DNA of 64,000 bases, taken from NCBI RefSeq assembly GCF_051201625.1, contig NZ_CP179203.1:2790001-2854000 (forward strand), read 5' to 3'. This document shows positions 54,252 through 63,632 of this stretch, one piece after another. The translations under genes were made by a program, and so were the position numbers. Below the pieces are notes generated by a model, which had not been told where the DNA came from, did not search any database, and worked only from the letters and a program-made list of their open reading frames with translations. Position 1 is the first letter of the stretch; every line of letters starts with the position of its first letter. The stretch is from Shimia sp051201625 (GTDB lineage: Bacteria; Pseudomonadota; Alphaproteobacteria; Rhodobacterales; Rhodobacteraceae).

Positions 54252-55634
54252 ATGGCGAAATTAAAAAATCAATTTACTTGCAGCAGTTGTGGCAGTGTTA
54301 CGACCAAATGGTCTGGACGATGTGAGGGATGCGGCGAGTGGAACTCTATTTTGGAGGAAGCGCCACTTTCCAGCGGACCATCGTCATCCACACTGGGAAC
54401 CGCGCGCGGACGGCGGATGGAACTAAGTGATCTATCATCCGAGGAAACCCCGCCCCCAAGAACCGTCTCGGGTGTTACTGAGTTGGACCGAGTTCTCGGC
54501 GGAGGTCTTGTGCCAGCTTCAGCAACCTTGGTCGGCGGCGATCCAGGCATCGGTAAGTCAACGTTGCTCTTGCAAGCCGCTGCAAGATTTTCCCGTATGG
54601 GATTAAAAACAATTTACGTTTCTGGGGAAGAGGCTAGCGCCCAAGTACGAATGCGTGCACAGCGTTTAGGTCTCACGCAATCCCCCGTTAAAATCGCCGC
54701 AGAAACTAATCTGCGCGATATTCTTACCACGCTAGACGAAGAGCGCCCACAACTCGCGATCATCGATTCTATCCAAACAATGTGGTCTGATAGTGTCGGC
54801 AGTGCCCCCGGCTCAGTGTCTCAGGTACGCGCCGCAGCCCATGAACTGACGGCTTTTGCCAAGCGCAAAGGCATTGCTGTAGTTCTTGTTGGCCACGTAA
54901 CCAAAGAGGGCCAGATCGCCGGACCGCGTGTCGTTGAGCACATGGTCGACACAGTTCTGTACTTTGAGGGTGAACGCGGCCACCAATTTCGCATTTTGCG
55001 TGCTGTTAAAAACCGCTTCGGTCCAGCCGATGAGATTGGTGTTTTTGAGATGACTGGGAAAGGGCTTGCGGAAGTAAGTAATCCCTCAGCCCTATTCCTG
55101 TCTGATCGTGGCCAGCCTACACCGGGCAGCGTTGTGTTCGCCGGAATTGAGGGTACCCGCCCAGTTCTGGTTGAACTTCAAGCCCTCGTTGCACCCTCTC
55201 CACATAGTCAACCGCGCCGCACAGTCGTAGGCTGGGATGGTGGCCGGTTGGCTATGATCCTTGCTGTCTTAGAGGCCAGATGCGGCATTCCATTCACAGG
55301 TCTGGATGTGTATCTCAACGTAGCTGGGGGTCTAAAAATTTCTGAACCGGCCGCTGACCTAGCCGTTGCGACGGCGTTGATTTCAGCCCGTGAAGACTCA
55401 ACACTTTCCGCCAATACTGTCGTTTTTGGTGAAATTAGTCTTTCCGGGGCCCTGAGAGCAGTTAGTCAGACAGAAAATAGGTTAAAAGAAGCACAAAAAC
55501 TTGGTTTTTCCTCGGCTATTGCTCCAAAAGGCGGTAAGTCGATTAATGTGGACGGTATCAAACTTAACCACATGACGGACTTGGCAAGTTTTGTAGCAGA
55601 AACATTTGGAGCAGCTGGGCCTGCCCGCAACTAA
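54252..55634 (+). CDS. radA: DNA repair protein RadA
   Basis: 460 residues from ATG 54252 (MAKLKNQFTCSSCGSVTTKW), six codons into a longer open frame. Zinc finger CSSCG and CEGCGEW, Walker A GGDPGIGKSTLLLQA, the RadA-specific KNRFGPADEIGVFEM, and a C-terminal Lon-protease-like domain without the catalytic Ser-Lys. Helps branch migration and processing of recombination intermediates. cvpA follows after 30 bp. Confidence 0.96.
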   Translation: MAKLKNQFTCSSCGSVTTKWSGRCEGCGEWNSILEEAPLSSGPSSSTLGTARGRRMELSDLSSEETPPPRTVSGVTELDRVLGGGLVPASATLVGGDPGIGKSTLLLQAAARFSRMGLKTIYVSGEEASAQVRMRAQRLGLTQSPVKIAAETNLRDILTTLDEERPQLAIIDSIQTMWSDSVGSAPGSVSQVRAAAHELTAFAKRKGIAVVLVGHVTKEGQIAGPRVVEHMVDTVLYFEGERGHQFRILRAVKNRFGPADEIGVFEMTGKGLAEVSNPSALFLSDRGQPTPGSVVFAGIEGTRPVLVELQALVAPSPHSQPRRTVVGWDGGRLAMILAVLEARCGIPFTGLDVYLNVAGGLKISEPAADLAVATALISAREDSTLSANTVVFGEISLSGALRAVSQTENRLKEAQKLGFSSAIAPKGGKSINVDGIKLNHMTDLASFVAETFGAAGPARN

Positions 55635-55664
55635 GATAGACCGGCCAGAGGGGGCGGGAATACC

Positions 55665-56219
55665 ATGGAAGGTTTCACCATTATAGACGGCGTCGTAGCC
55701 GGCATTATCATAATCTCAGCATTACTGGCATACAGCCGCGGTTTTGTTCGGGAGGCAATGGCAATCGCTGGCTGGATTGTGGCCGCTTTGTTGGGATTCA
55801 TGTTCGCGCCACAAGTGCAACCATTGGTGAAAGAAACTCCTATGATTGGGGGGTACTTGGCCGACAGCTGCGAACTATCCATTATCGCCAGCTTTGCAGT
55901 CGTTTTTGCGCTGTCTCTAGTGGTAGTGTCGCTCTTTACGCCGCTCTTTTCTTCGCTTGTGCAAAGATCCGCCCTAGGAGGTTTGGATCAGGGGATTGGA
56001 TTTGTCTTCGGTGTTTTACGAGGCATACTTCTAGTAGCGATTGCATTTTTTGTTTATGAGACGGTCATAACCACTCAATCCATCGCTATGGTCGATGACA
56101 GTCGATCCGCGCAAGTCTTTTCGCGTATTACCCAGCAAATTGAGGACCGTGACCCAGAGCAGGCGCTCGGCTGGATTACAACGCAGTATGAAGAGCTTGT
56201 TGGGATTTGTGAACAATAG
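55665..56219 (+). CDS. cvpA: CvpA family membrane protein
   Basis: 184 residues, four membrane helices. Typical CvpA start FTIIDGVVAGIIIISALLAY and SRGFVREAMAIAGWIVAALL, with GLDQGIGFVFGVLRGILLVA in the third. Colicin V production protein; its wider role is unclear, with links to envelope stress. Usually next to purF, but here a TAXI-type binding protein gene stands between them. Confidence 0.93.
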   Translation: MEGFTIIDGVVAGIIIISALLAYSRGFVREAMAIAGWIVAALLGFMFAPQVQPLVKETPMIGGYLADSCELSIIASFAVVFALSLVVVSLFTPLFSSLVQRSALGGLDQGIGFVFGVLRGILLVAIAFFVYETVITTQSIAMVDDSRSAQVFSRITQQIEDRDPEQALGWITTQYEELVGICEQ

Positions 56220-56291
56220 CACTAACGGTTACTGTCCTTCAAATCCACTTCATGGTAACGTCAGATTCAGGTGGCGTGAAAAGTAGCCCGA

Positions 56292-56537
56292 TTACGAACT
56301 TTGCACGCCTTCAAGCTCGGCTAACGCATCGAAAAATTGAATAGGGTCAAGATGCAACTGATAATTTTGACCTGACAACTCGAAGAAGCAAAGGTGATGG
56401 ATCGACCTGAAAAGGTAGCCTGAACAAGTGTGCCGTACTTCGACATCGATCAATGAATCTGCTATGTTGACTGCACTCAGGCTTAATCCAGATGACAAAA
56501 ATTTCCCGCCAGCATTTATTTGGCAAGACCTCTGCAT
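56292..56537 (-). CDS. Possible small protein, 81 residues, unknown
   Basis: A minus-strand frame in the 446-bp gap between cvpA and the TAXI gene (56220-56665). It starts MQRSCQINAGGKFLSSGLSL and ends HLDPIQFFDALAELEGVQSS. The codon choices look coding, but I do not recognise the family and the ribosome site (AAAGAG close to ATG) is weak. It is opposite in strand to all neighbours. May be spurious. Nothing else was seen in the gap. Confidence 0.35.
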   Translation of the reverse strand: MQRSCQINAGGKFLSSGLSLSAVNIADSLIDVEVRHTCSGYLFRSIHHLCFFELSGQNYQLHLDPIQFFDALAELEGVQSS

Positions 56538-56665
56538 GACTCTTTGGGGTATGATTTTCCATCAAGACTGCACCGTAACAGCAAATTGAAACGCTCGACC
56601 TTGTCGATTTTTACCAGCCTAGTTAGCCTAGCAGCAGTATAGCGTTTTATTGGGATTTTTCTGAA

Positions 56666-57943
56666 GTGCGAGCCTGGATTGCAATTGTTATGTTCTCGCT
56701 AGTGTCCGTTCCTATTCTGATACTGACACTCTTGCTCCCGCCTGAATCATTAACATTTGCAGCGGGGCCCAAAGGCGGCGCCTACGCACAGGTTGCCGAG
56801 CGTTACAAAAGTATATTGGCACGTGATGGCATTGTAGTCGAAGTGACTGCCACCAATGGATCCGTGGACAATGCAAGCGCTCTGGAGAGAGGCAGTGTCG
56901 ATGTCGCATTGTTACAAGGCGGAATTGATATCTCCGAGAACGCTGTTGAAGCTATTGCATCAGTGTTTTACGAGCCAATGTTTTTCCTTGTGCGAGCAAA
57001 TAACTCGATCCCAAAAAATCCGGCACTTTGGAGAGGGCTGACCATCACAAGCGGCACGTTAGGGTCTGGAACACGCGCTGTATTTGATGATTTTCAAATC
57101 GCAGTGGGGCTAGAACCGTCAAAAAATCAACATGTCTATTTGCCATACAGCAAGGCACTAGATGCGTTAATGTCCGGTTCTGTCGATATGGCTGTTTTTG
57201 TAACAACTGTTGACGCGCCTTATCTCTCGCAAGCCTACAGCTCTCAAGAAATCTCATTTTTACCGATTGATTTTGCCGAAACAATTTCCCGTCGTTTGGA
57301 ATACGCAACGGTTGTGACCTTACCAAAAGGCTCAGTTTCGCTATTTCCAGTTGTGCCTCCTGAACCACAGAGGATGTTGGCTTTGGAGTCTCGGTTAGTC
57401 ATCAACCCCAACCTGCACCCAGCTCTAATTAACCGCCTGACGATGGCGGCCAAGGAACTACACTCTGCGCGCGACATCATCACCGGGCCAAACACTTTCC
57501 CAACCGTCGTTGGCACTGCCATCAACGTCAACACCGTATCACAGCAGTTGATCCAAAAAGGTCCTTCAACATGGCATCAATGGTTGCCATACTGGATGGC
57601 AGCACAGGTGAACCGCTTGTTGCTTTTGACCTTACCAGTGCTGTTGTTACTTGTTCCGATGCTGCGCCTGTTTCCCTCAATGTATGCTTACTTTATGGGA
57701 TGGCGCGTATGGCAGCACTATCCAAAAATAAGACAGATCGAAGATGAGCTCAGGCACAAGCAAGATGCGATTTCATTGTCAGAAATGGACTCCCACTTAA
57801 TAGACATGGATACACGAATCGCCTCCTTAAATTTACCTGCTGCATACCGGCAGGCAGCTTATCAAGCTCGTATGCACATCGATTTGGTTAGAAAACGGAT
57901 TCATGACAAGAACACAGGCGAAACCTCGGAGAACGCTCGCTGA
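56666..57943 (+). CDS. TAXI-family TRAP binding protein with membrane anchor, orphan
   Basis: 425 residues from GTG 56666. N-terminal signal or anchor (AWIAIVMFSLVSVPILILTL), then a TAXI-type binding domain (TFAAGPKGGAYAQVAERYKS, VDVALLQGGIDISEN, ITSGTLGSGTRAVFDDFQIA). A second helix lies near 309-329 (LLLLTLPVLLLLVPMLRLFP), then a charged, helical C terminus of about 90 residues (EDELRHKQDAISLSEMDSHL). The usual fused DctQM permease is not nearby. Its build suggests a membrane-tethered sensor or binding protein rather than a simple importer subunit. The start lacks a clear ribosome site. Confidence 0.85.
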   Translation: MRAWIAIVMFSLVSVPILILTLLLPPESLTFAAGPKGGAYAQVAERYKSILARDGIVVEVTATNGSVDNASALERGSVDVALLQGGIDISENAVEAIASVFYEPMFFLVRANNSIPKNPALWRGLTITSGTLGSGTRAVFDDFQIAVGLEPSKNQHVYLPYSKALDALMSGSVDMAVFVTTVDAPYLSQAYSSQEISFLPIDFAETISRRLEYATVVTLPKGSVSLFPVVPPEPQRMLALESRLVINPNLHPALINRLTMAAKELHSARDIITGPNTFPTVVGTAINVNTVSQQLIQKGPSTWHQWLPYWMAAQVNRLLLLTLPVLLLLVPMLRLFPSMYAYFMGWRVWQHYPKIRQIEDELRHKQDAISLSEMDSHLIDMDTRIASLNLPAAYRQAAYQARMHIDLVRKRIHDKNTGETSENAR

Positions 57944-58092
57944 CCAATAATTCAAAATCTAAGGCTATGCAGTCCTCATTATCGTACCAAAAATTGATAA
58001 TAACATTAGTTTTGCGATCCTGCAGTGACATAGGCTGCGCAACCCCTTATGACAGGGAGAAGACTGCTTAAACGGATTCGGAGCTGCTTACC

Positions 58093-59559
58093 TTGTCCAA
58101 CAGAATGCCAGCCACGCACCCTTTTGATGATGACAAACTGCGAGAGGAGTGTGGTGTATTTGGCGTAGTTGGCCTTGCTGACGCCGCAAATTTTGTTGCC
58201 CTCGGATTACACGCATTACAACACCGAGGCCAAGAGGCCGGCGGAATTGTATGTCACCACTCTGAACATGGTTTCAACAGCGCACGTCGGTTTGGATATG
58301 TCCGTGACAACTTCACAAAAGAAAGCGTTATGGCAACCTTACCGGGCCCAATTTCGATCGGCCATGTTAGGTATTCAACAGCCGGCTCGAAAGGTGCAGT
58401 GATCCGTGACGTACAGCCCTTTTTTGGCGAATTCTCCATGGGCGGCGCGGCAATTGCTCACAACGGCAACATTACAAATGCGGATGCGCTGCGAAAAGAA
58501 CTAATTGAACGCGGTTCAATTTTTCAATCGTCCTCAGACAGTGAGTGCATCATCCACCTAATGGCGCGCTCGTTGCAGCGTAATATCCCGGAAAGAATGG
58601 AAGATGCGCTGCGTCGAGTTGAGGGAGCATTCTCCATCGTCGCGATGACGCGAACTAAACTGATTGGCGTGCGCGATCCGCACGGCGTGCGGCCTTTGGT
58701 ACTTGGTAAGCTTGGTGAAGGTTGGGCACTTAGCTCAGAAACCTGTGGCCTGGACATTATTGGAGCTGAATATGTTCGGGAAATCGAGCCTGGCGAAATG
58801 GTCGTAATAACTGAAGAGGAAGGCATAGAGTCAACTTTCCCATTTCGCGCAAGACCTTCCAAGTTTTGCATATTTGAACACGTCTATTTCTCTAGACCTG
58901 ACTCAATTATTGGTGGGCAGTCAGTTTATGAGACCCGCCGTCAGATTGGTGTGGAGTTGGCTCGAGAGAATCCCGTTGACGCTGACTTGGTCTGCGCAGT
59001 TCCCGACAGTGGAACCCCAGCTGCGATCGGATACGCGCATGAAAGCGGCATACCGTTTGGTATGGGGATCATACGTAATCAATACATGGGGCGAACCTTC
59101 ATAGAACCGACAGAGCAAATTCGAAATATGGGTGTGCGTTTAAAACTGAACGTCAATCGATCTTTGATACGAGGTAAGCGGGTTATACTGGTAGATGACT
59201 CGGTGGTGCGCGGTACAACTAGCCGCAAGATCAAAGAAATGATCCTCGATGCTGGTGCTGCCGAAGTGCACTTTCGTATTGCGTCACCTCCGACTGCGTG
59301 GCCATGCTTTTATGGTGTTGATACACCACAACGCGAAAAACTGCTGGCTGCAACCATGACTGAAAAAGAAATGACGACGCATTTGGCCGTCGACAGTTTA
59401 AAATTTATATCGTTAGATGGACTGTATCGAGCAGTTGGCGAAGCGCAGGGACGAAATGGTGCATGTCCACAATACTGCGACGCGTGTTTTTCGGGTGAAT
59501 ATCCAGTTGTTCCGGCGGACATGATGGAAAAGGGCTTCAAAATGAAAGCAGCGGAATAG
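58093..59559 (+). CDS. purF: Amidophosphoribosyltransferase
   Basis: 488 residues. First step of purine synthesis: PRPP plus glutamine to phosphoribosylamine. TTG 58093 is preferred since GGAG lies nine bases upstream; ATG 58105 is possible but too far from it. The Ntn nucleophile Cys20 in REECGVFGVVG implies removal of a 19-residue propeptide. PRPP site VILVDDSVVRGTTSRKIKEM. Cys in SKFCIFEHV, AWPCFYGVD and CPQYCDACFSGE match the 4Fe-4S ligands of the Bacillus-type enzyme. Confidence 0.96.
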   Translation: MSNRMPATHPFDDDKLREECGVFGVVGLADAANFVALGLHALQHRGQEAGGIVCHHSEHGFNSARRFGYVRDNFTKESVMATLPGPISIGHVRYSTAGSKGAVIRDVQPFFGEFSMGGAAIAHNGNITNADALRKELIERGSIFQSSSDSECIIHLMARSLQRNIPERMEDALRRVEGAFSIVAMTRTKLIGVRDPHGVRPLVLGKLGEGWALSSETCGLDIIGAEYVREIEPGEMVVITEEEGIESTFPFRARPSKFCIFEHVYFSRPDSIIGGQSVYETRRQIGVELARENPVDADLVCAVPDSGTPAAIGYAHESGIPFGMGIIRNQYMGRTFIEPTEQIRNMGVRLKLNVNRSLIRGKRVILVDDSVVRGTTSRKIKEMILDAGAAEVHFRIASPPTAWPCFYGVDTPQREKLLAATMTEKEMTTHLAVDSLKFISLDGLYRAVGEAQGRNGACPQYCDACFSGEYPVVPADMMEKGFKMKAAE

Positions 59560-60034
59560 CTAACCTGAGACGAGTTTGTTTTGGTGCTAACCACCAGTAC
59601 ATTTGATTTTATGCACCGGAAGGCAGCTCAGAAATATCCCCCCACGTGTTGGTTTAGCTTGATTTAATGTAAGACGCGCTGGCGAAATTTATTGCTGACA
59701 AAGTTCTAATACCCCAATGAAAATTTAATATTTGCATCATGAGCAATAATTCCCGTGTGGCTTGGCATAATAGTTGGGAAGTCGACATCATGAATACGTG
59801 GGCTAGGCCTACCCATGAATACTTCAAATAAAAGCTTAGACGCATGACCAAAGGTGAATTAGGTGACAACACACGTGCATTGCAATGAAGTTGTTGTCGT
59901 TGACACCTGTCAGCCCGGCTGATCGACGTAAACTCAATAGACCGGCGTTAATTCTTTTTGAGACGCCACACTCGAGCAAACGAGCGCACTATCTAGTTCC
60001 AGCCCCCCTTGACCTTGCTGTTAGAACCTCGCAG
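59560..60034. other. Gap of about 475 bp between purF and the SDR gene
   Basis: No supported gene. The SDR frame is open back to 59885, but the extra 50 residues show no family similarity and are treated as non-coding. No clear terminator was found after purF. Confidence 0.4.
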
Positions 60035-60703
60035 ATGGTGTGCATGATCGATTGCAACCATTCTGAAAAAATCGCACTTGTCACTGGCGCCTCCCGAGGA
60101 CTCGGGGCCGCGCTGGCTGAAGAACTCGCATCTGACTATCATGTCGTGGCTGTCGCCCGCACCACCGGTGGCCTGGAGGAATTGGATGATCGAATTCAGG
60201 CTAAAGGTGGTGCCGCAACTCTGGCTCCGATGGATATTACGAACCCTGATGCCATGGCGCAATTGTGCAGATCGATTTTTGACCGCTGGGGGAAGGTTGA
60301 TCTCTGGGCACATACTGCGATTCATGGCGCACCACTGACCCCTACCGGGCATATTGACCCAAAGGACTGGGACAGATCTGTCAAAATTAATCTGGAGGCA
60401 ACTGGCCGTCTAATCCCTTTCATCGCGCCACTACTTGGAGAGCATGGCCATGCCATCTTTTTTGACGACCCGCGCGATGGTGAAAAGTTTTTTGGATCAT
60501 ACGGATCTACTAAATCGGCACAGATCGCTCTGGCAAGAAGTTGGCAAGCTGAGACAGTTAAGATTGGACCCAAGGTCTCCATTCTGTCGCCGCGTCCGAT
60601 GCCAACAGGCCTACGCGCGCGATTTTATCCCGGCGAGGATAGGGAACCCCTTTCCTCATCTCGAGATGAGGCGATTAGATTATGGGCTGAAATCCAGACT
60701 TAA
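60035..60703 (+). CDS. Short-chain dehydrogenase/reductase (SDR)
   Basis: 222 residues from ATG 60035; ATG 60044 is equally possible. NAD(P) motif ALVTGASRGLGAALAEEL, NAG-like region replaced by HTAIHGAPL, and the catalytic YxxxK in FGSYGSTKSAQIALARS. The catalytic Ser position (FFDDPRDGEKF) is altered, so activity is uncertain. The open frame extends 50 codons upstream, without similarity. Follows purF in roseobacter-like order; substrate unknown. Confidence 0.88.
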   Translation: MVCMIDCNHSEKIALVTGASRGLGAALAEELASDYHVVAVARTTGGLEELDDRIQAKGGAATLAPMDITNPDAMAQLCRSIFDRWGKVDLWAHTAIHGAPLTPTGHIDPKDWDRSVKINLEATGRLIPFIAPLLGEHGHAIFFDDPRDGEKFFGSYGSTKSAQIALARSWQAETVKIGPKVSILSPRPMPTGLRARFYPGEDREPLSSSRDEAIRLWAEIQT

Positions 60704-60864
60704 AAGCCAATTGCATGATACTTCAGGCACTAAATGTCACGGGGCCCTTCTGTTTGTCAGAAAGGCAACGCGTCGACTTTAGCTCTGCTGGTTCAAGTTG
60801 ATGGGTTCTTGCTCAATCGCGCCCTACGCCCTATGCAGTAAATAGAAAATAAACAGGGCAAAAA

Positions 60865-61647
60865 ATGCGCATTCTGATCACAAATGACGACGGTATCAAC
60901 GCGCCAGGATTGGCGGTTTTGCAGAAGATCGCAGAGGAGGTGGCGGGCCCAGATGGCGAAGTTTGGACCGTAGCGCCCGCATTTGAACAGTCGGGGGTAT
61001 CGCATTGCATTAGTTATACTCACCCGACGATGATCGCACAGATGGGCGAGCGAAGGTTTGCTGCTGAGGGAAGTCCAGCCGACTGCGTACTAGCCGGAGT
61101 TCATGATGTAATGAAAGATAACCGGCCAGATTTGATTTTGTCCGGTGTCAATAGGGGCAATAATTCAGCCGAGAACGCGCTTTATTCGGGAACACTTGGT
61201 GGTGCGATGGAAGGTGCTCTACAAGGTATCCAATCTATGGCATTGTCGCAATATATTGGGCCCAAAACTCTCGGTGCCGACGATCCTTTTGAAGCTTCTG
61301 GTAAATTTGGTGCGGAAGTAGTTCAGCGGGTAATCAATGCATCGCTTCCTGACAACCACCCCTATCATTTGTTTTACAACATCAACTTTCCACCCGTGCT
61401 TGCAGGTGATGTTAAAGGCATTCGAGTTGCATCACAAGGAATGCGACCAGGCACGCATTTTTCAGTCGAACCACACGCCTCGCCCTCGGGTCGTCGGTTT
61501 TTGTGGGCACGAGGCGGCAACCAACACGTTATGACCGAGGCTGGGAGCGATGCCGCTCTAAATTTAGAAGGCTTCGTGTCAGTGACCCCGATGCGTGCAG
61601 ATTTAACTGCTCACGAAGCTTTGTCGGCCTTGAAAGTTATCGAATGA
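60865..61647 (+). CDS. surE: 5'/3'-nucleotidase SurE
   Basis: 260 residues. Metal-dependent phosphatase of nucleoside monophosphates and polyphosphate ends. Metal site ITNDDGINAPG, FEQSGVSHCISYTHP, and LSGVNRGNNSAENALYSGT. First gene of surE-pcm-nlpD, coupled to pcm by a 4-bp overlap. AGGGC lies upstream of ATG 60865. Confidence 0.96.
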   Translation: MRILITNDDGINAPGLAVLQKIAEEVAGPDGEVWTVAPAFEQSGVSHCISYTHPTMIAQMGERRFAAEGSPADCVLAGVHDVMKDNRPDLILSGVNRGNNSAENALYSGTLGGAMEGALQGIQSMALSQYIGPKTLGADDPFEASGKFGAEVVQRVINASLPDNHPYHLFYNINFPPVLAGDVKGIRVASQGMRPGTHFSVEPHASPSGRRFLWARGGNQHVMTEAGSDAALNLEGFVSVTPMRADLTAHEALSALKVIE

Positions 61648-62300
61648 CCGCTGCAGACGAGATCATTGCCGAACGGAAGATGCAGTTTCTGTTCGCGCTT
61701 CGCTCTAAGGGCGTGACAAATTCAACGGTGCTGACGGCAATGGAGCGGATTGACCGTGGGCAGTTCGTGAAGGGGATATTTTCCGAGCGTGCCTACGAAG
61801 ATACTCCCTTGCCTATTCCATGCGGCCAAACAATCTCTCAACCGTCGGTGGTTGGCCTAATGACACAAGCTTTGAACGTTTCTCCTCGTGACAAGGTTTT
61901 GGAGGTAGGGACCGGATCCGGTTACCAGGCCGCTATTCTTTCGCTTTTGGCGCGGCGCGTCTACACGGTAGATCGTCACAAACGGTTAATCCGTGAAGCG
62001 CGTGAGGCTTTTGGGTCGCTTGATTTAGTCAATATAACTGCATTTACTTCGGATGGAAGCTTTGGCTTACCGGATCAGGCACCATTTGACCGCATTCTGG
62101 TGACTGCTGCGGCAGAAGATCCCCCCAGCCCGCTCTTGGCGCAACTCAAAATTGGCGGTATCATGGTGCTACCGGTTGGCCAATCAGACACCGTACAGAG
62201 TCTGATCCGGGTTAGACGAACCGAAACAGGACTGGATTACGATGAACTACGACCAGTGCGGTTTGTGCCATTGATCGAAGGCATTGCGCGAGAAAACTAA
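61644..62300 (+). CDS. pcm: Protein-L-isoaspartate O-methyltransferase
   Basis: 218 residues from ATG 61644, in overlap with the surE stop; longer in-frame starts lie inside surE and are rejected. Repairs isoaspartyl damage by methylation. Motifs: the PIPCGQTISQPSVVGLMTQA substrate loop, SAM motif VLEVGTGSGYQAAILS, and FDRILVTAAAEDPP. The surE-pcm pair is conserved from E. coli onwards. Confidence 0.96.
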   Translation: MTAADEIIAERKMQFLFALRSKGVTNSTVLTAMERIDRGQFVKGIFSERAYEDTPLPIPCGQTISQPSVVGLMTQALNVSPRDKVLEVGTGSGYQAAILSLLARRVYTVDRHKRLIREAREAFGSLDLVNITAFTSDGSFGLPDQAPFDRILVTAAAEDPPSPLLAQLKIGGIMVLPVGQSDTVQSLIRVRRTETGLDYDELRPVRFVPLIEGIAREN

Positions 62301-62419
62301 ATGATTAATGCCAGTTACGCGAATTTAGCGGGGATTGGCCAATAATAAACTTTATGAGCGACGAATTGCGCTTTGGGCGTAAGACCCATTAATTTAGGGT
62401 CGTGTATGAGGAATTCGAG

Positions 62420-63616
62420 ATGGCAATTACCCCACTAAGTTTGATGCGGACGATAGCTGCGGGTTTGTCCTTGATATCAATTTCTGCGTGCGAGAATGGT
62501 TTTGATGTAGACATCAGGGGTGGACTCGGCGCTGATCTAGACACGACGTCGGCAGCCAAGACGACAACCGCTAAACGTCCGAAGCCAGATAACCGCGGCA
62601 TTATTTCTTATCCAGGCTACCAGATCGCGGTTGCCGAACGTGGAGATACGTTGACGGATGTATCAACACGCGTTGGAATTCCAGCAGGTGAACTTGCACG
62701 TTATAATGGTATCCAGCCTGAAACCAAATTTCGCGAGGGTGAAATTGTTGCTCTGCCCTACAAGGTGGCTGAACCGACCGCGGGCGTTGTTAAACCACCA
62801 GAGAGCGACGTGGATATTGCCGCAATCGCTGGTAGTGCCATTAACAATGCAACACCTGACGTATCAACTGAGACGCTAGCACCTGTCCAAAAATCTGGCA
62901 CAACATCTAAGTCCCAAACAGGCTACGAACCTATCCAGCACAAAGTCATACGGGGCGAAACAGCCTTCACCATATCACGTCTTTACAATGTGTCTGTCAG
63001 GGCTTTGGCCGATTGGAACGGATTGGGAAGTGACTTCACTATTCGGGAAAATCAGATATTATTAATACCTCCCGTAGATCATGCCGCGGAAAAAAGTAGT
63101 TCAATTATGCCAGCCAAAACAACGGCAGTTGCAGCGACCACAAAACCGGGCGAAGGATCTCCAACACCAACACCCCCAAGCGCGTCTAAACCATTGCCTG
63201 AAGATGACAGCGCAACACCAGTAGCGACTCCAAAGTCACCTGATCTCGGCAATTCCCAATCCGCGTCGAAGTCCCAGATGAGTTATCCTGTGGATGGTAA
63301 GATTGTTCGCCCATATTTGAAGGGGAAAAACAATGGAATTGATATTTCTGGAAAAGCAGGAGCCCCCGTGAAGGCTGCGGCAAATGGCAAAGTGGCAGCG
63401 ATCACCACTGACGCCGACAATGTTCAAATCGTCGTCGTACGTCATAATGACAACCTTATGACTGTTTATTACAATGTTGATACCGTCAACGTTAAGAAGG
63501 GCGCTAGCGTAACGCGTGGCCAACAGATCGCTTCTATTCCCAAGGTGAACAAGTTCGTTCATTTCGAGGTCCGTAAGGGCTTTGACAGCGTTGACCCTAT
63601 GCCTTACCTGGATTGA
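62420..63616 (+). CDS. nlpD: NlpD-like LysM/M23 lipoprotein with degenerate catalytic site
   Basis: 398 residues from ATG 62420, which has GAGGAA upstream. Lipoprotein signal MRTIAAGLSLISISAC with lipobox ISAC. Two LysM repeats (YQIAVAERGDTLTDVSTRVG and HKVIRGETAFTISRLYNVSV), a Pro/Thr-rich linker, then an M23/LytM domain (GIDISGKAGAPVKAAANGKV). The zinc His before GIDI is Asn and the HxH motif reads VHF, so it is probably inactive as a peptidase and serves to activate an amidase, as E. coli NlpD does. Third gene of surE-pcm-nlpD; no rpoS follows. Confidence 0.93.
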   Translation: MAITPLSLMRTIAAGLSLISISACENGFDVDIRGGLGADLDTTSAAKTTTAKRPKPDNRGIISYPGYQIAVAERGDTLTDVSTRVGIPAGELARYNGIQPETKFREGEIVALPYKVAEPTAGVVKPPESDVDIAAIAGSAINNATPDVSTETLAPVQKSGTTSKSQTGYEPIQHKVIRGETAFTISRLYNVSVRALADWNGLGSDFTIRENQILLIPPVDHAAEKSSSIMPAKTTAVAATTKPGEGSPTPTPPSASKPLPEDDSATPVATPKSPDLGNSQSASKSQMSYPVDGKIVRPYLKGKNNGIDISGKAGAPVKAAANGKVAAITTDADNVQIVVVRHNDNLMTVYYNVDTVNVKKGASVTRGQQIASIPKVNKFVHFEVRKGFDSVDPMPYLD

Positions 63617-63632
63617 GCCAAAAGTTATAGCT

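Noticed and set aside
59654..59872. 72-codon minus-strand frame after purF
   Set aside because: Composition is not protein-like, there is no ribosome site and it is AT-rich.
59885..60034. N-terminal extension of the SDR protein
   Set aside because: The NAD(P)-binding motif normally lies close to the N terminus; the added 50 residues have no similarity.
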